Shown in pieces: positions 37,595 through 45,233 of a stretch of 64,000 nt of DNA (positions are counted from its first letter, which is position 1; every line of letters begins with the position of its first letter). Source of the DNA: Cellulophaga sp. HaHaR_3_176. Its GTDB lineage: Bacteria > Bacteroidota > Bacteroidia > Flavobacteriales > Flavobacteriaceae. Both the position numbers and the translations under genes were made by a program. The DNA is taken from positions 3,560,001 through 3,624,000 of the forward strand of contig NZ_CP058990.1 in assembly GCF_019021925.1 (NCBI RefSeq), read 5' to 3'. The notes below the pieces were generated by a model. The model saw nothing but the letters and a program-made list of their open reading frames with translations, was not told the DNA's origin and did no database searches.

Positions 37595-38122
37595 ATGCTA
37601 AAGTCAGATTGTTTCTACTTAGGTAAAATCGTTTCAAAATATAGCTTTAAGGGTGAAGTGCTAATTAAATTAGACACGGATGAACCCGGAGAATACGAAA
37701 ATTTGGAATCAGTATTTATTTCTTTAGGAAATAATCTGGTTCCATTTTTTATTAAAAAATCTCAACTTCATAAATCAACACTACTTCGTGTTCGTTTTGA
37801 AGAAATTGCAGATGAATCTGATGCCGATAGAGTTATGGGTTCAGAAATTTATTTGCCGTTAACAATGTTGCCTAAACTTTCAGGTGACAAGTTCTATTTT
37901 CACGAAATTATTGGGTTTACTCTTCTAGATAGTGTTCATGGTGATATTGGTGTTGTCGAAAGTGTAAACGATATGACTTCACAAGCGTTGTTTGAAGCTG
38001 TAAAGGATGATAAGCAGTTACTTATACCTATAAATGATGAAATCATTACAAAGGTAGATCGTGAAAACAAAACAATTCATGTAACTACACCAGTTGGTTT
38101 AGTTGACTTATATTTAGACTAA
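37595..38122 (+). CDS. rimM: Ribosome maturation factor RimM
   Basis: 175 residues: an N-terminal RimM beta barrel (FYLGKIVSKYSFKGEVLIKL) and a C-terminal PRC-barrel (KFYFHEIIGFTLLDSVHGDIG). It assists 30S head assembly and 16S processing. Operon with rpsP. The gene I would expect next in this family (the tRNA1(Val) methyltransferase) lies 6.3 kb away, beyond the heme module. Confidence 0.93.
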   Translation: MLKSDCFYLGKIVSKYSFKGEVLIKLDTDEPGEYENLESVFISLGNNLVPFFIKKSQLHKSTLLRVRFEEIADESDADRVMGSEIYLPLTMLPKLSGDKFYFHEIIGFTLLDSVHGDIGVVESVNDMTSQALFEAVKDDKQLLIPINDEIITKVDRENKTIHVTTPVGLVDLYLD

Positions 38123-38140
38123 TTTTTTTTTCTAAATAAA

Positions 38141-38164
38141 AACCACTCCTAAAAAGAAATGGTT
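38141..38164 (-). terminator. Terminator of the 124-residue protein gene
   Basis: On the minus strand AACCATTTCT pairs with AGGAGTGGTT through two G-U pairs around TTTT and is followed by TTTATTT. It lies 35 nt after the stop at 38199, convergent with rimM. Confidence 0.6.
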
Positions 38165-38198
38165 CTGCAAACAATTTTACATACCATAAGTGAGTAAC

Positions 38199-38573
38199 TT
38201 ATGGCATATCTTTAAAATTTATTGATTCGTTTTCTAACATTTTATCTAGCCCTAATTGAAATATTGTTCCTTCTATAAGGTTTAATGTTCTCTCTAGTTC
38301 AGTATACGTCATAGCAAATGTTATTTGTCCGAAAGGAGTTTCTACCAAATGCATTTTTTGACAATGTTCATATGTATGGCAATCGTCGCAAACTGAAGGA
38401 TTATCTAATGTTTTTTGTACATTATAAGAAAAGTGAATTAATTCCTTTTGTGTTACAAACAAGCCAGTATCTCTAAAAACTAACTGAATTCTTCTAAAAT
38501 CTTTACCCGCCGATCTTTTCCATTGAAAAGCGATTCCGAAATCATTATAATATATTGTGTTTATATCATCCAT
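38199..38573 (-). CDS. Unknown Cys/His-containing protein under a double operator
   Basis: 124 residues, cytoplasmic by appearance. A central CDDCHTYEHCQKMH segment (near residues 58-71) carries three Cys and two His in a CxxC-x5-C arrangement that could bind metal. The flanks are beta-rich (FGIAFQWKRSAGKDFRRIQL) and helical (YTELERTLNLIEGTIFQLGL). I do not recognise a named domain. The gene is monocistronic, and two palindromes of the iron-module type lie 11-61 nt upstream of its start, so it is probably controlled with the heme genes. Confidence 0.75.
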   Translation of the reverse strand: MDDINTIYYNDFGIAFQWKRSAGKDFRRIQLVFRDTGLFVTQKELIHFSYNVQKTLDNPSVCDDCHTYEHCQKMHLVETPFGQITFAMTYTELERTLNLIEGTIFQLGLDKMLENESINFKDMP

Positions 38574-38583
38574 GGAGTGTATT

Positions 38584-38634
38584 TTATTTATATCAATTCT
38601 AAATAACTAATTTATGTAGAATCATTCTAAATAA
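38584..38634. promoter_or_regulatory. Tandem 23-nt palindromic operators (sites A and B)
   Basis: Site A, 38584-38606: half-sites TTATTTATATC and ATTCTAAATAA around an A (8 of 11 positions symmetric). Site B, 38612-38634: TTATGTAGAAT and ATTCTAAATAA around a C (10 of 11). The centres are 28 bp apart. Same pattern as the sites at 43806-43873 and 52575-52597. Likely targets of one metal-responsive repressor (Fur or DtxR class); the identity is inference. Confidence 0.6.
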
Positions 38635-38670
38635 AAAATGAATTGCTAATTAATTTTAAAATAATAAAGA

Positions 38671-40857
38671 TTAGTAACAATCTGATTTTATTAAGTGTCT
38701 ATAAGACTCAAAATCAGCATTATTAGCTATGCAAATCTTTTTTAGTGCTTCTAAAGCTCCTTGGTACATTTTTAAAGATCCACAAATCATTACAATTCCA
38801 TTTAAGGATAAGGTCTCAAATATAAAATCGGCATCACGCATTAAAAGATTTTGAACATATACCTTTCCTTGTTCTTGAGAGAGCGCCAAATGAAGTTTCG
38901 TTAAATGCCCATTAGATAAACTAGCATTCAATTCGCTCTCATACAAAGTAAAAGATTGCTGGTTGCGCAAGCCACAATACAAATACGTTGGAATATTATT
39001 TGTATTCTGATGCAACATCCCTAGAAAAGGGAGTATTCCCGTACCATTACCAATCAATACAACGTGATTAGAATTTTCAGGAAAATGAAAATTCTTATTT
39101 TCTATAATTCGAGCAGAAAAAATAGCATTAGTGTTTAAAGCATTTAAATAGCCAGAACCTAAACCTTGTTCATGAAGCTTTATGCTCAAATGAATATTTC
39201 CGTTGAGCTTTCCAATAGAATATAAACGCTCTTGGTAGTTATTTTTAGGGTAGATAGCTAATAAGTCTCCCGATGTAAATTGCAATCGCTTATTAGGTTT
39301 TAAAACAAGTTTGAAAGTATCATCAGGATTATTTTTTGCAGTTGTGGTAGAAATAACTTTAAATTCTTTTAACTGCTTTGGTTTATCATCTAAACTACTT
39401 AAAGGCATGATAATATTAAGGCCAACTTTTTTGGACCACAGACTTACCCATTGTTCAAAACTGCTGAAAGATTTATCATTTATGGTAAATACGGGTAGCG
39501 TCTGATTTTTTTCTTGTTGCCGTAGCCCTGCATCAATATCGAAAGCAAATTTGCAGAATTCTGTGTAAGCTAAAGACCCAAAACCAAGTACAGAAAAACT
39601 GTAGTTTTTTTCTTGTGGAATAGTGTTTAGTAGCTTTAAAAATTTATTAGCATTTACAGGAGCTTCTCCTTCTCCATAAGTGGAAGTCATGACGATAATG
39701 TGTTCCACATTTTTATATGTTGAATAATCATTAAGTTCTGCTAAAAAAACGCTATTTCCAGAAGCAATAATCTGTTCTTTTAATGCATTGGCAAAAACCA
39801 AGGTGCTTCCGTTTTCAGAACCTACAAGAATTACATATGTACTAGAATTTTTAGTGAATTTATTTTTAATCTTTGATTGCCTTCTTTTAAATGTCATGGC
39901 AAACCCTGAATAGATGAAAAACAAAATATTAATAGTCGCAATCGCTAAAATTAAAGACCAAACTATACTGCCTTTTCCGGTATGTAATTGAATGCTCAGG
40001 TTTGAAAATATAGTGGTTAGTGGGTTCTGAATCTCACTTAATACTTCTCCAGTAAACTGATTTATTAAAAGCTCTCTGTCTTTTAATTTTAATGTATAAT
40101 AATCTTCTACATCGTCAGAAAAAGGAAATTCTACGGAACTAAGCTCAGAAAGCTTAATATCTTGGAATGCAGGAAAATTATTTACTGCTAAGATTGGTGT
40201 AGCGGCGATAGACTCATAGTCTACATCATGTGACGTTTTATCTTCTGGAAAAACATTAAATTTTTCTAAGGATAAATACACTCCTGTAATTGTAATGATG
40301 ATAATAGGAATTAAAGACCATCTCCCTAGCACTACGTGCCAATATTGAGAAAAGTTTTCATTAACAATTTTAGCGAAGAATTTTTTAAACCCACGTTGTC
40401 TTTGTAATACTAGAATAGCTCCAGAAATAGAAATTAAAAATAAAAGAAAAGAACAAAAACCTACCAAAAAACGTCCTGTGCTTTTTAAAAAAAGGGAACG
40501 ATGTAAATTGGTTACAAACTGAAAAAACTTTGAAGGTTCGGATTTTTCTCTTAGGAAAACCGCTGTTTTCGGATTAAAATACCCCGATAATGATTCGCCT
40601 TCCTCTGTAATAACGCTAGCTAATACAAACTCATTCGCATCTACTTCTAATTCTATAACTTCAGGGTATGTACCTTTAAATGCCGTAACGGTTTCGCAAA
40701 GAGAAACTTCATCAAGGTCTGCCATTTTATACGGCTGAGCTTGTTCCAAAATAGGTTCAAAAGCCAATATAATTCCGGTAACCGATGCTAATAAGATAAA
40801 AATAAAAGAAGATATAGCCAGGGTAAGGTGGCTATATCTCCAGATAGAAATTGTCAT
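38671..40857 (-). CDS. PepSY membrane protein fused to flavodoxin and FAD/NAD(P) reductase
   Basis: 728 residues. The N-terminal PepSY-TM half (1-330) has four membrane helices and conserved His residues (TNLHRSLFL, QYWHVVLGRWS, LHTGKGS). A flavodoxin domain follows (about 342-480, ILVGSENGSTLVFANAL, TSTYGEGEAP), then a CysJ/ferredoxin-reductase-like module (RLYSIGKLNGN, GNGTGILPFLGML, ICGSLKMYQGALEAL). The layout would carry electrons from NAD(P)H through FAD and FMN to membrane hemes and outward, as in a ferric or heme reductase. Last gene of the DUF6607-Ank-DUF2271 operon, 9 nt after DUF2271. Confidence 0.85.
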   Translation of the reverse strand: MTISIWRYSHLTLAISSFIFILLASVTGIILAFEPILEQAQPYKMADLDEVSLCETVTAFKGTYPEVIELEVDANEFVLASVITEEGESLSGYFNPKTAVFLREKSEPSKFFQFVTNLHRSLFLKSTGRFLVGFCSFLLFLISISGAILVLQRQRGFKKFFAKIVNENFSQYWHVVLGRWSLIPIIIITITGVYLSLEKFNVFPEDKTSHDVDYESIAATPILAVNNFPAFQDIKLSELSSVEFPFSDDVEDYYTLKLKDRELLINQFTGEVLSEIQNPLTTIFSNLSIQLHTGKGSIVWSLILAIATINILFFIYSGFAMTFKRRQSKIKNKFTKNSSTYVILVGSENGSTLVFANALKEQIIASGNSVFLAELNDYSTYKNVEHIIVMTSTYGEGEAPVNANKFLKLLNTIPQEKNYSFSVLGFGSLAYTEFCKFAFDIDAGLRQQEKNQTLPVFTINDKSFSSFEQWVSLWSKKVGLNIIMPLSSLDDKPKQLKEFKVISTTTAKNNPDDTFKLVLKPNKRLQFTSGDLLAIYPKNNYQERLYSIGKLNGNIHLSIKLHEQGLGSGYLNALNTNAIFSARIIENKNFHFPENSNHVVLIGNGTGILPFLGMLHQNTNNIPTYLYCGLRNQQSFTLYESELNASLSNGHLTKLHLALSQEQGKVYVQNLLMRDADFIFETLSLNGIVMICGSLKMYQGALEALKKICIANNADFESYRHLIKSDCY

Positions 40858-40866
40858 ATACTCTAT

Positions 40867-41361
40867 TTAATTAGGCAATAGACGTACGTAGCGTAAAAAC
40901 CCCGTGCCTTCTACTTTACTCTTTACAGATGCGTTTGTAAGCTCAAACTGCACATCTTTTGTGTAATACTCTTGATCTTCTACGGCAGTTTCAAAACGGA
41001 TGCTGTAACCACTATTTATTTTTGAATCATCAATTTCAATAACACTAATAATTCTTTCGCCACCCGCTATAGTTGCTCCTGTAATTCCATCTATGCCTGA
41101 GCGTTTTTTTCCGTAAAATTTCCACCATTCTGCTAAATCATGGTACCATTCACTATCATCTCCTTGCACATAAAGTGTTTTTTCGTAACCACCATTAGGG
41201 TTTATTAATGAGATGACGATATATGCGCCTTCTCCGGTGTAGTTTACCATCTGCATCATGCATTTATATTTTGAAGTAGCAGGTTGAGTATTAAAAGAAT
41301 ATATTGATAAGACAACAAGTAATATTAATACTGTTCCTATTATTTTAAATACGTTTTTCAT
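40867..41361 (-). CDS. DUF2271 periplasmic protein
   Basis: 164 residues with an N-terminal signal/anchor (6-24, IIGTVLILLVVLSIYSF). The mature domain shows the DUF2271 pattern: a beta sandwich with YIVISLINPNGGYEKTLYVQ, GIDGITGATIAGGERIISVI and a C-terminal VRLLPN. The family is repeatedly found beside PepSY proteins in iron and heme loci; its biochemical role is unknown. 1 nt separates it from the ankyrin gene upstream. Confidence 0.82.
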   Translation of the reverse strand: MKNVFKIIGTVLILLVVLSIYSFNTQPATSKYKCMMQMVNYTGEGAYIVISLINPNGGYEKTLYVQGDDSEWYHDLAEWWKFYGKKRSGIDGITGATIAGGERIISVIEIDDSKINSGYSIRFETAVEDQEYYTKDVQFELTNASVKSKVEGTGFLRYVRLLPN

Positions 41362-41362
41362 A

Positions 41363-42853
41363 TTACTTTAAAAATTCGATTGATATATTATTTTCTTTTA
41401 ACAATTCATTCTCAGAAGCTAAATCATAAACAGACTCTTCAAAATCTGTTACAGCTTCTTTTTTTGCGCCTATAGATATTAAATATTTTAAGGCCTTATC
41501 ATTTTTAGCTTTCATTGCTGCTATGTGAATAGGAGCGACACCTTCTTTGTTTTTAGTGTTTACATCTGCACCGAATTCATTTACTTGTTTTAATAAGGCA
41601 ATGTCATTATACTCTAATGCTAAATGGAAAAGCGTATTGCCATTTTCTTGAGTTTTTGTGATATCAAAACCTTCTGCTTTTAATAATTCCAATTTGGCAT
41701 TAAAATTTGGTTTTCTGTAAGATTTTAAAAGATAATAAGCTAAGTTGTTACCATCATTATCTATTGTTGCAATAGCCGCTTTGTTTTTAATAAAAAAAGA
41801 AATTATTTCAATTGAATTATTAGCAACAGCTAATGCTAAAGCTGATTCTCCTTTTTTATTTACAGAATTAATATCATTTATGTTAGGTAGTAGGTGGCTG
41901 AGAATCTCAGCTTTATTTCTACTTGCAGCATTTAAAAAGGCAGTATTTCCATCTTTATCTGCTAAGTTAACATCAACTCCTTTTTCAATAAAATAATCAA
42001 TTATTTCTGTGTTCTTGGTATAGGAAGTTAAGTTGTGCAAAGGAGTTTTTCCTTCTGAATCAATAACATTAGGGTTTAAATTTAATGATTCTAAAAATTT
42101 ATAAAAATCTAATTTTTTAGGTTTGACGTTGCGACCACCTTGAGTAGCAAAGATGAATGCATTATCGGTCCCTTTTATCCCTTTTTCATGTAGCTTTTTC
42201 AATTGCTCAATATTGCCAGTTTTAGCAACATAATTAAATACATCATTCCCATCACGATCTACACTGTTAATAGATAATCCTTTACTTGAAAAGTAATCCA
42301 TTAGTTTAAAATCACGATCGTTTGGTGATGAGAGTAAAAGTGCATTTGCACCATTAGGTTTTAGATCTTTTTTTAAATCGGCACCATTGGCAAGGCAAAT
42401 ATCATAGACTTTAGTATTTTGTTGGCCTGATGCTGCTGCAAAATTTAAAATACTACTTCCTTTATCATCCGTGATATCTGTTTTAGCTCCTTTTGATATC
42501 AAGTATTTCATTATTTCATCATTCCCTTTATAAGCTGCCCAAAAAATATACGTTCTACCATCATGAGTTAACTTATTTGCCTCATTACCTTCTTTTGATT
42601 GAATATATTTTATAACAGAGTTATCACTCTCTTGTAAAATAGCATATACAACAGGGTCAAAATTACTTGAAGTTTTAGCTGATATGTTATTACCTTCTTT
42701 AATTTTTGAATCAATAACTTCGATGGTAGGTTTTGTATCCCAAAAATCACGAGTTAAAAAAACGTTTTCTTCTGCTTTTTCAGGTCCATGACCTTGAGCA
42801 TTTATTTGAAAACCAGATATTAAAAAGACGAATACTATTATTATTTTTTTCAT
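41363..42853 (-). CDS. Exported ankyrin-repeat protein
   Basis: 496 residues with a signal peptide (cleavage near INAQ, residue 19). About a dozen ankyrin repeats run from about residue 85 to 480 (for example GRTYIFWAAYKGNDEIMKYL, GKTPLHNLTSYTKNTEIIDY, GVAPIHIAAMKAKNDKALKY). Likely periplasmic protein-protein scaffold. Between DUF6607 (4 nt upstream) and DUF2271 (1 nt downstream), so tightly co-transcribed with heme/iron genes; the binding partner is unknown. Confidence 0.88.
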   Translation of the reverse strand: MKKIIIVFVFLISGFQINAQGHGPEKAEENVFLTRDFWDTKPTIEVIDSKIKEGNNISAKTSSNFDPVVYAILQESDNSVIKYIQSKEGNEANKLTHDGRTYIFWAAYKGNDEIMKYLISKGAKTDITDDKGSSILNFAAASGQQNTKVYDICLANGADLKKDLKPNGANALLLSSPNDRDFKLMDYFSSKGLSINSVDRDGNDVFNYVAKTGNIEQLKKLHEKGIKGTDNAFIFATQGGRNVKPKKLDFYKFLESLNLNPNVIDSEGKTPLHNLTSYTKNTEIIDYFIEKGVDVNLADKDGNTAFLNAASRNKAEILSHLLPNINDINSVNKKGESALALAVANNSIEIISFFIKNKAAIATIDNDGNNLAYYLLKSYRKPNFNAKLELLKAEGFDITKTQENGNTLFHLALEYNDIALLKQVNEFGADVNTKNKEGVAPIHIAAMKAKNDKALKYLISIGAKKEAVTDFEESVYDLASENELLKENNISIEFLK

Positions 42854-42857
42854 AATT

Positions 42858-43763
42858 TTATTTTATAAATGATTCTATTACTGAATTTATTTGCTCGCTT
42901 GTATTGTAGTTTTCTTCATCAAATAGATATTTATATAGTACTTTGTTATCGACTTTTTCTTCTAATATTAAATCTTTATTTCTTGCAAAAACTTCATCCC
43001 ATTTTGCGCGAACTATTTTCCATTTACCTTCTTGTTTGTTCCAGTATTCTTGAGCAGCTTTACATTTACTATCGGCAACTTTAACATAAGCATTATGTCC
43101 TTTTTCTTGTGCTAATAAAATATCGTTTTTGCCATCTTCTCGGATAATTTTATTATTATCTTGATCATGTATCCATCCATTATTAACAACCTCTTGTCTA
43201 TTTGTTCTAATAGTTACATTATAATCACTTCGTGTAGTGTATTCTCTTCTTGGTAAAGGAGCGTCAGTTGTATTCTCCCAATAACTTTTACCATCTATAT
43301 GAATCCATGTTGCTGTTCCTTCGTAACGGGGGCTGTCATCTACTTGAAAAACTTTTTGAGACCATTGACCTTTTACTGTATTCTTTGGTAAGTTTACAAA
43401 CTTCCATTTGTTATCATGATCAAATTCATACAAGTTTGTGTTTTGATACTCCCAATCTTGTCTCCAGTGCTTAACGATGTATGGTGTTTCTGGCGAACCA
43501 ACTATTAATAAATGCTGTAACATTATTTTATCATCAGTATCTTCTACTAATTGAACCCACTCTAAACCTTTATCGTGTTTTGTTTTTGAAGGTATGTAGG
43601 TAGAGTCATTTGAATATTCAAAAGTCTCAGCAAAATTAAAAGCGACTTCATAGCAGCCACACATATTTTTAATAGCACTTTGATCTTGTTTTTTTTTGTT
43701 TTGAGCATTTGTAGTTATTGTAAATGCAAGACTTAATAATAGTGTAGTGATAAGTTGTTTCAT
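42858..43763 (-). CDS. DUF6607 family exported protein
   Basis: 301 residues with a signal peptide ending TTNAQ (residue 20). The mature protein is Trp/Tyr rich, with conserved-looking segments KNMCGCYEVAFNFAETF, IVKHWRQDWEYQNTNLYEF and RREYTTRSDYNV. DUF6607 proteins are known only from Bacteroidota heme/iron loci; the CGCYEV segment and many aromatic residues could contact a heme or metal, but this is inference. First gene of the operon, diverging from the TonB/HmuY remnant with operators between. Confidence 0.82.
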   Translation of the reverse strand: MKQLITTLLLSLAFTITTNAQNKKKQDQSAIKNMCGCYEVAFNFAETFEYSNDSTYIPSKTKHDKGLEWVQLVEDTDDKIMLQHLLIVGSPETPYIVKHWRQDWEYQNTNLYEFDHDNKWKFVNLPKNTVKGQWSQKVFQVDDSPRYEGTATWIHIDGKSYWENTTDAPLPRREYTTRSDYNVTIRTNRQEVVNNGWIHDQDNNKIIREDGKNDILLAQEKGHNAYVKVADSKCKAAQEYWNKQEGKWKIVRAKWDEVFARNKDLILEEKVDNKVLYKYLFDEENYNTSEQINSVIESFIK

Positions 43764-43805
43764 TAATCAATATTTTTTTATTGGTTACTTTGAAAAACAG
43801 TAATC

Positions 43806-43873
43806 TTATTTAGACTCAATTAAAATAAGATTTTATATTTGCAGCAAATCTAATCAAGAATGAGTCTAAATAA
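43806..43873. promoter_or_regulatory. Promoter flanked by two operator palindromes (sites C and D)
   Basis: Plus-strand -7 box TATATTTG at 43834-43841. Site C, 43806-43828: TTATTTAGACT and AATTAAAATAA around a C, also embedded in a longer repeat AATCTTATTT/AAATAAGATT (43802-43832). Site D, 43851-43873: TAATCAAGAAT and AGTCTAAATAA around a G. The outer half-sites of C and D (TTATTTAGACTCA and TGAGTCTAAATAA) are exact inverted copies, 42 nt apart. The arrangement would let one repressor block the -33 region and the start site together. Confidence 0.6.
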
Positions 43874-44331
43874 AAATTATTACAACCTTTTTTTACCCTA
43901 GTTTTGACCGGATTTCTTTTTTCTCAAACTACAGCGAATGAAACCACGCAAACACAAACCTTAAACGAGGTTGTTATTACAGGTCAGTATAATCCCACGA
44001 CGATAAATAAGTCTATCAATAATGTAATCGTTATTACTAAAACACAAATAGAAAATCAAGCAGCAAATAACCTTGCAGACGTTCTAAATTTTAACCTTAC
44101 AATTTTACGCTGACAGACATAAATCCCGCTAATTTTTTAAATGACCAACGTGGTATAGGTAGCACCTGGAGAAATGGTGGCGGACCAAGCACATTACCTT
44201 CTTTAAAAGAAGATGTATTTTTTGTTCTTAGAGATACGGATGACAATTACTATAAAATAAAATTTTTAGCCCTAACCAATGAAGCGGGCGAAAGAGGTAA
44301 TCCGGAATTTATTTATAGCCTACTTCAATAG
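43874..44331 (+). pseudogene. Deletion remnant joining a TonB receptor 5' end to an HmuY 3' end
   Basis: The first frame (43874-44113) has no start codon. It encodes a signal peptide (LVLTGFLFSQ) and the beginning of a TonB-receptor plug (TLNEVVITGQYNPTTINKS, then NNVIVITKTQIENQAANNLA). At about 44090-44113 it breaks and, in another frame, the sequence continues as the C-terminus of an HmuY-type heme-binding protein (FTLTDINPANFL, GIGSTWRNGGG, YYKIKFLALTNEAGERGNPE) to the TAG at 44329-44331. The receptor barrel and most of HmuY are missing. One internal deletion of a receptor-hmuY gene pair explains it. The promoter, operators and terminator are still present. Confidence 0.78.
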
Positions 44332-44372
44332 TAGTCGAGATGCCATAAAATTATTGTAATTTAATTTTAGAT

Positions 44373-44401
44373 CCCTTAGCGTAATTGTTAAGGGTTTTTT
44401 T
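44373..44401 (+). terminator. Terminator after the TonB/HmuY remnant
   Basis: CCCTTA pairs with TAAGGG and seven T follow. Probably the original hmuY terminator. Confidence 0.7.
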
Positions 44402-44420
44402 ATTCCAAATAAATAAGTGC

Positions 44421-44428
44421 TAATTTTG
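44421..44428 (+). promoter_or_regulatory. -7 box for the tRNA methyltransferase gene
   Basis: TAATTTTG, 16 nt before the ATG at 44445; matches TAnnTTTG. The -33 region is not distinct. Confidence 0.55.
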
Positions 44429-44444
44429 AATTTAAATAAAATAT

Positions 44445-45176
44445 ATGAAGCCTTTCAAATTCAAACAGTTTACAGTAAACCAAGATAAATGCGCTATGAA
44501 AATAGGCACCGATGGTGTGCTTTTAGGTGCTTGGGCTTCTATAACCAATATGGTATATTCCGTGTTAGATATTGGCACAGGAACAGGGGTAATAGCCTTA
44601 ATGATAGCACAACGTAGTGATGCTGAAAATATAGAAGCTATTGAGTTGGATGGCGATGCTTTTGAGCAATCTGTTGATAATTTTCAGACTTCACCTTGGG
44701 CAGATCGTTTGTTTTGCTTTCATGCAGGTTTTGATGAGTTTGTTGATGAATATACAGAAGAGGAACCAGAGGAATCAGAGTTGTACGATTTAATAGTTTC
44801 TAATCCGCCATTTTATTCAGAAGAAGTGAGTAGTGGAGATGAAGCTAGAGATAATGCTAGGCAAAATACTTCTTTACCTTTTAAAGATCTTGTAAGTGGT
44901 GTTGCTAAATTACTTTCTCCGAATGGGGTTTTCTCTACAATTATACCCTTTAAGGAAGAAGTTGATTTTTTGAAATTAGCAGAAAATTCAAACTTATACC
45001 CTAATCGTATTACAAGAGTAAAAGGCAATAAAGAAGCTGAAACAAAAAGGAGTTTATTAGAATTCAGTTTTCATAAAAAAGAGGTAGAAATTAATGAATT
45101 GATCATTGAAACAGAGCGTAATAAGTATACGGATGAATATATGGCTCTTACGAAAGATTTTTATTTAAAAATGTAA
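44445..45176 (+). CDS. trmN6: tRNA1(Val) A37 N6-methyltransferase
   Basis: Transfers methyl from S-adenosylmethionine to N6 of A37 in tRNA1(Val). 243 residues. The SAM motif I is LDIGTGTGVIALMIAQR, the acidic residue of motif II is in EAIELDGDAF and the adenine-N6 catalytic motif is NPPFY (VSNPPFYSEE). The N-terminal FKFKQFTVNQDKCAMKIGTDG is the YfiC signature. Has its own -7 box after the hmuY-remnant terminator. Confidence 0.9.
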   Translation: MKPFKFKQFTVNQDKCAMKIGTDGVLLGAWASITNMVYSVLDIGTGTGVIALMIAQRSDAENIEAIELDGDAFEQSVDNFQTSPWADRLFCFHAGFDEFVDEYTEEEPEESELYDLIVSNPPFYSEEVSSGDEARDNARQNTSLPFKDLVSGVAKLLSPNGVFSTIIPFKEEVDFLKLAENSNLYPNRITRVKGNKEAETKRSLLEFSFHKKEVEINELIIETERNKYTDEYMALTKDFYLKM

Positions 45177-45186
45177 CATTATGTGA

Positions 45187-45217
45187 TTGTAATGTTATAA
45201 ATCTTTATATATCTTTG
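45187..45217 (+). promoter_or_regulatory. Promoter of the acyl-CoA dehydrogenase gene
   Basis: TTG at 45187-45189, 20-nt spacer, TATCTTTG at 45210-45217; 16 nt before the ATG. Confidence 0.65.
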
Positions 45218-45233
45218 GTAAAAACAGATATAT

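Noticed and set aside
43904..44113. A genuine 69-residue protein
   Set aside because: It is the plug start of a TonB receptor with no start codon in its natural position and it breaks into HmuY sequence; it is better described as a remnant.
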